Shown: one piece after another, positions 8,698-15,429 of the stretch
How positions within the stretch are numbered: the first letter of the stretch is position 1
How the letters are laid out: each line of letters opens with the position of its first letter
Assembly (NCBI GenBank): GCA_045587545.1
Contig: JAZNCN010000021.1
Location: 1-64,000 of the forward strand
DNA: 64,000 nucleotides
From: Caccoplasma_A sp045587545
GTDB taxonomy: Bacteria; Bacteroidota; Bacteroidia; Bacteroidales; G3-4614
Direction: 5' to 3'
The notes under the pieces: generated by a model
What the model was told of the DNA's origin: nothing
What the model saw: only the letters and a program-made list of their open reading frames with translations
Databases searched by the model: none
Made by a program: the position numbers and the translations under genes

Positions 8698-10272
8698 TTA
8701 TTTCTGCAATATTATAGGATAAGCCTTTGCCGCGCTTGGGGCTCTAATTCGTATTGCTCTACATACGGTAGGTGCAATCTCTGTTGCATCAATAGGCTGC
8801 GATACTCTCTTTGGTTCAACGTTTTTACCAAAGAATATAAGTGTTGCAGGTATAGCGTTGTATTGTATATATTCGTTTTCTTTTTTATCTTCTTCGTAAT
8901 TTATTTCCCAGCCCGGTTTTATTTCAAGTACTATATCTCCCGAATTAACCCTGTGATATCTGCGTCTTTGTGGTGCTACTGCATCTATCTCTCCATGTAA
9001 TATTTGGTATGAAGTTAGGGCATCTTGTACTCCTTCCATTTGCGAAAGGAACTCAGCACAATTTAGCAAAAACTCGTCATAATCAAGCTCTTTTTTCTTT
9101 ATTAACTCGCGGTTAAGATATATCTGCTTATCGTGATATCCCAAAATCCACTCTTCATGACCATACAATGCCATTAAATAATAGTTCAACAGTGCTGTTG
9201 CCTTTTTGGGATAGAACTCTCCCGTTGGGATACCATACAAACCATAAGGACGAGCTTCAAATTGAGTATAACCTGTTGATGTTATATATATTAAAGCATT
9301 ATCTAATCCTACCGCTTTATCAATACAAAGGAGTAATTTCTTTATCTCTTGATCTAATCTTATATAGGTATCTTGTAACTCTGCTCCATAATCGCGCACA
9401 TTACGCCCCAAATAATTACCGGCATAGTAACCTATATTTATCATATCGGGAACTTCTCCTTTTCCCAATTTGCCCTTGTTTATTATTGCACATGCAACGG
9501 TGGTAATTTCGCTGTTTATTAGTGGCGAATGTTTTATGTTTGCATATTTATCGCCCTTCTCAAAGAAGTATTTAAACGAGAAATCGGGCAAATTGTAGGG
9601 TATTCCTGTATATTCAAACGGACGTAACAATGGCGACCATACCATTTTGTCAATTCTTGAGTCTAATCCGTTTTTTATATTTATCTCTGTTACAAAGGGT
9701 GGTAACTCTTTATAGAAGGTTGTTGTTGCCCATTTGCCACTCTCTTCGCTTAGCCAAAATGCAGTATTACCTGCATGACCCGACATTATTATTGCCATAT
9801 CGGCTTCGGGTGCTACTGAATATATTCGAGCCTTTCCTGATGTTGCAGACTTCAACTCATCGGCTATAGTTGATACTGCAAGCGTTTTAGGCGACAGGGT
9901 CTCTGATGTAAAGTTTCCTAACTGATGCTTGTCATATAGGATATTATACTCTTTGCGCTCCTCCCTGTTAAAGCGGGTTAACGATGTTATGGCGTGTGTA
10001 GATGGGTATGTTCCGGTATATATTGTTGCTACCGACGAAGCTCTGTTTAAATCGGTATAGCCATAATCTATATTGTCAAAAACGGCTCCTTCTGACATAA
10101 TGCGTTTAAATCCATCTTCTTCAAAGAGATGTTGCATCATATCTATATAATCAGTACGAAGCTGGTCAATTGTTATTCCTACCACCAATTTGGGCACATC
10201 ATTGCTCCTCTCCTGCGACTGCATAGAGGTTGATAATATCAATAATATCAGCGGTGTTAAAAATCTATTCAT
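8698..10272 (-). CDS. Secreted alkaline-phosphatase-fold protein, probably catalytically inactive
   Basis: The 524-residue protein has a signal peptide (1-20) and the overall layout of the PafA/nucleotide-pyrophosphatase group of the alkaline phosphatase superfamily. VVGITIDQLRTDYI keeps the first metal Asp (D36), and ATIYTGTYPSTHAI follows the nucleophile region. The catalytic set is otherwise gone. The usual TxPGH around the nucleophile reads RASSV (77-81), the metal pair DxxxH reads YYAGN (282-286), and the DH of the TADHG motif reads Thr-Gly (333-334). The later His before a Pro is Ala in NAIPATLIFFG. A binding or scaffold role is more likely than hydrolysis (inference). The ATG at 10270-10272 is preferred over an upstream TTG and overlaps the stop of the DUF4105 gene, suggesting coupled translation. 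Confidence 0.8.
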   Translation of the reverse strand: MNRFLTPLILLILSTSMQSQERSNDVPKLVVGITIDQLRTDYIDMMQHLFEEDGFKRIMSEGAVFDNIDYGYTDLNRASSVATIYTGTYPSTHAITSLTRFNREERKEYNILYDKHQLGNFTSETLSPKTLAVSTIADELKSATSGKARIYSVAPEADMAIIMSGHAGNTAFWLSEESGKWATTTFYKELPPFVTEINIKNGLDSRIDKMVWSPLLRPFEYTGIPYNLPDFSFKYFFEKGDKYANIKHSPLINSEITTVACAIINKGKLGKGEVPDMINIGYYAGNYLGRNVRDYGAELQDTYIRLDQEIKKLLLCIDKAVGLDNALIYITSTGYTQFEARPYGLYGIPTGEFYPKKATALLNYYLMALYGHEEWILGYHDKQIYLNRELIKKKELDYDEFLLNCAEFLSQMEGVQDALTSYQILHGEIDAVAPQRRRYHRVNSGDIVLEIKPGWEINYEEDKKENEYIQYNAIPATLIFFGKNVEPKRVSQPIDATEIAPTVCRAIRIRAPSAAKAYPIILQK

Positions 10273-11530
10273 ATTGACCTTCAATCTTATTTTGTCGTTT
10301 TTTTATTACCTCTACTATAATATAAGTTATTGACCTTACAAATGATATAATAATCAGAGGTATAAATGCAACATTTATATTCTGTTTTATAAAAAACATG
10401 ATAGTTGCAAACATCATTAAGAGTACAAAGTTAATAAAATGATAGCAATATAGAAATTTTTTGCCTTTTTGCGTCCATATTAATGGCAAAATCAATAACC
10501 AAATCGGTTGTAGCCAAAAGGCATTGTAATTAGCTGAGACAGCCGGGTGGTCTGAAAAAAAGAGAAGGAAATAGATAACTACTCCTAACATTCCTAAAAG
10601 GATAGCTACGATTGTGTCTAATATTCTATTATGCTTTACTTTTTTTATTTCAAAAAGAGATATAACAATAACTACTATAAGTAACAGTGTTGTTGTAAAT
10701 AGCGGTGTGAATATTTTAAAATTATCAGACCCTGCCTCCATCTCCCGCGCCTTTAAAATCTCAATGGGAGGTGCTACGGCTAATGCTCTGAGAGTATCAT
10801 TGTTCTCTCCTTTAATTTTTACACCGGCAAATATTTTCTCGGTTATGCGAGGCAAAAAAGGCTTGTCAGGTATCTCAATATGAGAGTCTGTCTCTCCATC
10901 AAGCAACATATCTATTCCAAATGTTGTCCAACTATCTTCTCCTGTGCTTTCGTGTATTAAACCTCGATATGTAGGCAATGTTTCAGTCTCTTCTTTGGTG
11001 TTTATAACCAACTCTCCTTCAATATTACGAAATATTATCTCTAACGGACGTGTTGCACAATTATCATACAGGAATGAGTAACGATATGTTTGATTTTCGG
11101 GTCGTAAATTTTCGCAAAGAGCATTAAACAACGAATTTGCCTCTCGGTTAGTCAGATTTAATTGTAACTCTCTAACGCTACTACCTCTTATGGCATACAT
11201 CAGCATAAAATCGTAGTAACTCATTGCCCCAATCATATAGTTTGTTTCCCCCTTTATAAACCTATATATAAAGTTTGGTTCGTCAAAAGAGAATAAACCA
11301 TAATGATATACGGCATCAAATTTTTTTGAAGGTACAGATATTCTTATTCCTGTATGTCCGAACTTTTCATATATATTTTCACCTTTTGAGACTGTAAGTA
11401 ATGATACAGAGAGGGTATCGTCTGGTGCGAATATACTTTTATGCCTCAACGCATTTATTGATAATACATTAGAAAAGACAAAAAGTATAATTATTATATA
11501 TCTGATTTCTCTTCTGAACATTTTATACAT
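10265..11530 (-). CDS. DUF4105 / Lnb-like N-acyltransferase-domain membrane protein
   Basis: The 421-residue protein starts with a signal anchor. A DUF4105 domain follows (about residues 38-190), with the conserved His in YEKFGHTGIRI and Cys in FLYDNCATRP. About four membrane helices occupy roughly residues 280-410. DUF4105 is related to the lipoprotein intramolecular transacylase Lnb, which moves an acyl chain onto the lipoprotein N-terminus; whether this protein does so is inference. Its position among envelope genes fits that idea. It overlaps the next gene by 8 bases. Confidence 0.8.
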   Translation of the reverse strand: MYKMFRREIRYIIIILFVFSNVLSINALRHKSIFAPDDTLSVSLLTVSKGENIYEKFGHTGIRISVPSKKFDAVYHYGLFSFDEPNFIYRFIKGETNYMIGAMSYYDFMLMYAIRGSSVRELQLNLTNREANSLFNALCENLRPENQTYRYSFLYDNCATRPLEIIFRNIEGELVINTKEETETLPTYRGLIHESTGEDSWTTFGIDMLLDGETDSHIEIPDKPFLPRITEKIFAGVKIKGENNDTLRALAVAPPIEILKAREMEAGSDNFKIFTPLFTTTLLLIVVIVISLFEIKKVKHNRILDTIVAILLGMLGVVIYFLLFFSDHPAVSANYNAFWLQPIWLLILPLIWTQKGKKFLYCYHFINFVLLMMFATIMFFIKQNINVAFIPLIIISFVRSITYIIVEVIKKRQNKIEGQYE

Positions 11531-11535
11531 TGAGT

Positions 11536-12756
11536 TTACTTATGATTTACTTTTCTATTATCAACACCTGATGCTCTTTGGAAAGGTTTCAAATCAAATT
11601 CATACATCATCACTATTACATGATCCATTACATCTGATGCAAAGTTTTCGTAATATACCCAATCTTTGTTTGCACTGAAAAAGTACAATTCAAATGGCAT
11701 TCCCTCTGATGTTGGGGCTAAATAACGTACCATTTTTGTGGCATCTTTTGCCGTATCAGACAAATTCTTTATGTAATCCTCTATATATACTCTAAAAAGT
11801 TTAAGATTGGTTATGCCTCCACGCTCTTCATCTGTTGAAGTTCTGTTTACTACATACTTTGCAATTACTTTATATTTTGATGATAATCTTTCAATCATCT
11901 CTGCCGAAGCAAATTCAATACTATATAAATCAATATCTATTGCTCGTTTTATTCTTCTGCCCGATGATTCACTCATACCCCTCCAATTTTGGAAAGAGTC
12001 GTTTATTAATGTTACAGGCGGAATTGTTGTTATTGTGTTATCAAAGTTTCGGACTTTAACGGTATTTAGTGTTACCTCAATAACATCTCCATCAATATTT
12101 TTACCTGGTACAGTTATCCAATCACCGGGACGAAGCATATCGTTATATGATAACTGAATTCCCGCTATCAATCCTATAAACGAGTCCTTGAATATTAATG
12201 TAAGAATTGCTGCCGATGCACCTAATCCTGCAATTAAAGCCCCTATCGGTTTATCAATCATTACAGCTATCATTATCAATATTCCAATAAATATCATCAA
12301 AATCTGTATTACTTGGAATATTCCTTTGAGTGAACGGTCTTTAAATCGTTCACTTGACGAAACGACATCGTATGTAACCGATATTACACCTGAAAGGGTT
12401 CGCATTACCTCGGCAATTATATATAGTATGCTAAGTTTCGCCAAGAAAGCATAAATGATTATTTCAGAGGGAATAACCGATGGTAAAAGCAGATATACGA
12501 TTACGGCAGGTACTATATTTGAAATTCTATTGGGTAATTTCCTTTCAAATAACATATCGTCCCATCTAACGGGACTTTTTTTAGCTAAAAGCCTTAAGGG
12601 TTTGTTTATAATCCATCTGAAAAGGAAAGTACTTGCAACTGCTAATATCACAACAAACAATCCCATTATCACTCGGGTTATAATCTCTTGATTCAAGGGT
12701 GTGATATCATATGTTGATATATAATTACGGATAAACTCCAATATATTATTTACCAT
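11536..12756 (-). CDS. MscS-family mechanosensitive channel (YbdG-like)
   Basis: The 406-residue protein has about five N-terminal membrane helices. The MscS pore helix and beta domain follow: GASAAILTLIFKDSFIGLIA, then LRPGDWITVPGKNIDGDVIE, and VRNFDNTITTIPPVTLIND. The extra N-terminal helices, the length and the C-terminal insert resemble the YbdG (miniconductance) branch rather than short MscS. It would release solutes from the cytoplasm under hypo-osmotic stress. It sits 5 bases before the DUF4105 gene and 9 bases after rhaM in the same run. Confidence 0.9.
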   Translation of the reverse strand: MVNNILEFIRNYISTYDITPLNQEIITRVIMGLFVVILAVASTFLFRWIINKPLRLLAKKSPVRWDDMLFERKLPNRISNIVPAVIVYLLLPSVIPSEIIIYAFLAKLSILYIIAEVMRTLSGVISVTYDVVSSSERFKDRSLKGIFQVIQILMIFIGILIMIAVMIDKPIGALIAGLGASAAILTLIFKDSFIGLIAGIQLSYNDMLRPGDWITVPGKNIDGDVIEVTLNTVKVRNFDNTITTIPPVTLINDSFQNWRGMSESSGRRIKRAIDIDLYSIEFASAEMIERLSSKYKVIAKYVVNRTSTDEERGGITNLKLFRVYIEDYIKNLSDTAKDATKMVRYLAPTSEGMPFELYFFSANKDWVYYENFASDVMDHVIVMMYEFDLKPFQRASGVDNRKVNHK

Positions 12757-12765
12757 TTGTTATAT

Positions 12766-13158
12766 CTATTTTTTTATTTCTGATAATTTAAATATCTGCT
12801 CCATCATCTGCCACTTCTCTGTTGAAGATGCACCTTCGGGAGCTTTTTGGAACTCGCCTACGAAAGCCTCCCAATCAGACTGACCCGGCATTTTAGCTAA
12901 CTTACCAAACGCCTCGTCCCAATTAAAATCAACAGGTGCTTCAACTATCATAAACAAGCGTGTTCCTAATATGTATATCTCCATATCATATATGCCTATT
13001 GAACGTAATCCTTGCGGAACAATATCCCATATATTCTCGGCTTGATGATACTTTTTATACAATGCTATCTTTTCAGGGTCGTTTACAAGGTCTAAAGTCT
13101 GACAATATCTTTTTGTTACTTTATTCTCATTATTCTCAATATATCCTATCTTTTCCAT
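12766..13158 (-). CDS. rhaM: L-rhamnose mutarotase family protein
   Basis: The 130-residue protein matches the small ferredoxin-like-fold family of L-rhamnose mutarotase (DUF718): RYCQTLDLVNDPEKIALYKKYH near residues 18-40, and ILGTRLFMIVE in the middle. The family converts alpha and beta anomers of rhamnose or related sugars. No other rhamnose or fucose gene lies nearby, so the natural substrate is open. A 73-base gap precedes it, longer than others in the run, with a possible -7 element TAACTTCG (13185-13192, minus strand) but no good -33 partner. Confidence 0.82.
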   Translation of the reverse strand: MEKIGYIENNENKVTKRYCQTLDLVNDPEKIALYKKYHQAENIWDIVPQGLRSIGIYDMEIYILGTRLFMIVEAPVDFNWDEAFGKLAKMPGQSDWEAFVGEFQKAPEGASSTEKWQMMEQIFKLSEIKK

Positions 13159-13231
13159 ATATTATTTATTTTTAGTTTTGAATGCGAAGTTAGCACTTTA
13201 TTTATAATTAATACTTTTTTATATAGCAATT

Positions 13232-13444
13232 CTAACTCATTGGCATATTATATACATAATACGACATATATATTATTAAAGCTCCAACTACTCCATAAAA
13301 AATACGTGTGCCATTACGTCCAAAGAGTTTTATAAAAAATCGCACATTCTCGCTTGTAAAAAACCAATTGAAGTTAAACAGACTTGCAACAATTGACAAA
13401 ACTCCCAATATAAAAAAAAGTACTGAAGCTAATGTATTAAGCAT
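13232..13444 (-). CDS. Small membrane protein, Imm17-like family
   Basis: The 70-residue protein has two hydrophobic helices separated by NFNWFFTSENVRFFIKLFGRNG. That loop and the following ARIFYG-like segment resemble the immunity 17 (Imm17) family of short Bacteroidetes membrane proteins. The family was named from predicted polymorphic-toxin loci, but many members, like this one, sit among housekeeping genes with no toxin nearby. I see no toxin gene in the window, so immunity function should not be assumed. It starts one base after the tsaE stop. Confidence 0.65.
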   Translation of the reverse strand: MLNTLASVLFFILGVLSIVASLFNFNWFFTSENVRFFIKLFGRNGTRIFYGVVGALIIYMSYYVYNMPMS

Positions 13445-13445
13445 A

Positions 13446-13874
13446 TTATAATGGTTTACATATTACTCGACGCGCTGAATTTTCAACCTCTTCAACCGTT
13501 ACAACAATTGTCTCAGGAGGCAGTAACTCTTCTATCTTTTCACTCCACTCCATAAAACATAATGCACCGCTGTAAAAATAATCCTCATATCCAAGGTCGT
13601 AAACCTCTTCTATTTTGTTTATACGGTAAAAATCAAAATGATAAACCAACTCTCCTGTTGTATCGGAACGATATTCATTTACTATTGCAAATGTTGGGCT
13701 ATTTACTCCTTCACTTATTCCGAGTTCTTCACACAATGCCTTTATGAATGTTGTTTTTCCGGCTCCCATTTTACCATAAAAGGCAAATACGGTTGCATCG
13801 CCCATATTACGGATAAACTCTTTGGCCGACTCGTTTATATGTTCTAACGATGGTATATCTATTGTTATATTCAT
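13446..13874 (-). CDS. tsaE: tRNA threonylcarbamoyladenosine biosynthesis ATPase TsaE
   Basis: TsaE is the small P-loop ATPase that works with TsaB and TsaD to make t6A at position 37 of ANN-decoding tRNAs in the cytoplasm. The 142 residues are the normal length. The Walker A motif GKMGAGKTTF lies at about residues 34-43, followed by INSPTF-like VNSPTFAIVNEY, HFDFYR, and the family-typical CFMEWSEKIEELLP. It lies 5 bases after porX and just before the Imm17-like gene. Confidence 0.95.
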   Translation of the reverse strand: MNITIDIPSLEHINESAKEFIRNMGDATVFAFYGKMGAGKTTFIKALCEELGISEGVNSPTFAIVNEYRSDTTGELVYHFDFYRINKIEEVYDLGYEDYFYSGALCFMEWSEKIEELLPPETIVVTVEEVENSARRVICKPL

Positions 13875-13879
13875 ATTCT

Positions 13880-15421
13880 CTATTTTTTTGTTAATGTAAC
13901 TATGGGTATTATCATCTCCTCCATTGATATGCCTCCGTGTTGAAATGTATCTTTATAATATCCCACATAATAGTTATAGTTATTGGGATATGCAAAGAAA
14001 TCGTTTTCTGTTGCAAATATATAGGTTGAACTTATATTCAGCAGTGGCAAACCATATTTCTCAGGATTCTTTATTTCATATACTTGCTTATGATTGTAGT
14101 CTAAAGCTTTTCCTACTTTATATCTTAGATTTGTATTGGTATTGCGGTCGCCTATAACTTTTATCGGATTATCAACATGTATAGTTCCGTGGTCGGTTGT
14201 TAAAACTATTTTATAACCCATATCGGCCATACGTTTCATCAATTCCAATGCAGGCGAATGTTTAAACCACGACTCGGTTATTGATCGATATGCTGCACTT
14301 GTTGATGCTAATTCGCGTATCATTTTTGATTCAGTACGTGCATGAGAAAGCATATCTATAAAGTTTATTACACATACATTCAATTGGTTATTACGCATGT
14401 TTGAAACTTTTTGTAAAACTTTCTCGGCATATGCCGAATCGTTTATTTTTGTATATGAAAATGTATAATGCTTTCTGTATCGCTCAATTTGTGTTTGTAT
14501 TAATGGCGATTCATTGAGATTCTTTCCCTCTTCTTCATCTTCATCTACCCACAAATCAGGAAACATTTTTGCTATCTTATCAGGCATAAGCCCTGAAAAT
14601 ATGGCATTTCGGGCATATTGTGTAGCTGTTGGCAAAATGCTGTAATACAGCTCCTCTTCTGAATAGAAATAGTCGTTCAATAGAGGTTTTATTGTTCTCC
14701 ATTGGTCAAGTCGGAAATTGTCAATTAAAACGAAGAAAATCTTTTCCCCATTATCCAATGCCGGAAATAGTTTTGTTTTGAAAACTTCGTTACTCATCAT
14801 CGGACGAACATCGCCAGTTACCCAACTTTCATAATTTCTTTTTATGAATTTTACAAAAGCTGAATTTGCCTCACTCTTTTGCATCTCAAGCATGGGCAAT
14901 AGATCACTTGCCGATTGTTGTAATTCAAGTTCCCAATATACAAGTCGTTTATATACCTCAGCCCAATCGTCTGAGGTCCTTGCTTCGCCTATTTGCATTG
15001 ATAGCTTGGTAAACTCTTGTTGGTATGAATGTGTTGCTTTTTCTTGAATTATCTCTTTTCTGTTAAGATTTTTCTTTATCGAAAGCAATATTTGATTGGG
15101 ATTAACCGGTTTTATCAGATAATCAGATATTTTACTGCCAATTGCCTGCTCCATGATATTCTCTTCTTCGCTTTTTGTTATCATTACAACAGGGATATCG
15201 GGATAGTTCTCTTTTATAATACCTAATGTCTCTATTCCGCTTAAACCGGGCATATTCTCATCTAATATTATAAGACTGAATTGCTCCTTATCACACATAT
15301 CTATTGCATCGCGTCCATTAGTTACGGTTGTTACTTCGTAACCTTTTTGTTCAAGGAAATATATATGAGGCTTTAGTAAATCAATCTCATCATCAGCCCA
15401 AAGTATAGTGTCTTTTCTCAT
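13880..15421 (-). CDS. porX: T9SS response regulator PorX (receiver plus PglZ domain)
   Basis: The 514-residue protein joins an N-terminal receiver domain (acidic pair D10/D11, phosphoacceptor D54 in LIILDENMPG, switch Lys104 in YLIKPVN) to a C-terminal PglZ domain of the alkaline phosphatase superfamily. This is the PorX architecture; PorX with the kinase PorY controls T9SS genes in Porphyromonas. Unlike the protein encoded at 8698, the phosphatase-type residues look intact: LIDNFRLDQW, the Thr in PTATQYARN, NFIDMLSHAR, TTDHGTIH and the final His in FQHGGIS. The ATG at 15421 is chosen because the receiver fold begins there; an upstream in-frame start would run into porW. PorY is not in this window. 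Confidence 0.93.
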   Translation of the reverse strand: MRKDTILWADDEIDLLKPHIYFLEQKGYEVTTVTNGRDAIDMCDKEQFSLIILDENMPGLSGIETLGIIKENYPDIPVVMITKSEEENIMEQAIGSKISDYLIKPVNPNQILLSIKKNLNRKEIIQEKATHSYQQEFTKLSMQIGEARTSDDWAEVYKRLVYWELELQQSASDLLPMLEMQKSEANSAFVKFIKRNYESWVTGDVRPMMSNEVFKTKLFPALDNGEKIFFVLIDNFRLDQWRTIKPLLNDYFYSEEELYYSILPTATQYARNAIFSGLMPDKIAKMFPDLWVDEDEEEGKNLNESPLIQTQIERYRKHYTFSYTKINDSAYAEKVLQKVSNMRNNQLNVCVINFIDMLSHARTESKMIRELASTSAAYRSITESWFKHSPALELMKRMADMGYKIVLTTDHGTIHVDNPIKVIGDRNTNTNLRYKVGKALDYNHKQVYEIKNPEKYGLPLLNISSTYIFATENDFFAYPNNYNYYVGYYKDTFQHGGISMEEMIIPIVTLTKK

Positions 15422-15429
15422 AATTACAT

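Noticed and set aside
10273..10284. Upstream TTG start for the phosphatase-fold protein
   Set aside because: The ATG at 10272 gives a clean signal peptide and a tight stop-start overlap; the TTG adds four residues without benefit.
13232..13444. Toxin-immunity locus based on the Imm17-like protein
   Set aside because: No toxin, Rhs or effector gene is near; neighbours are tsaE and rhaM.
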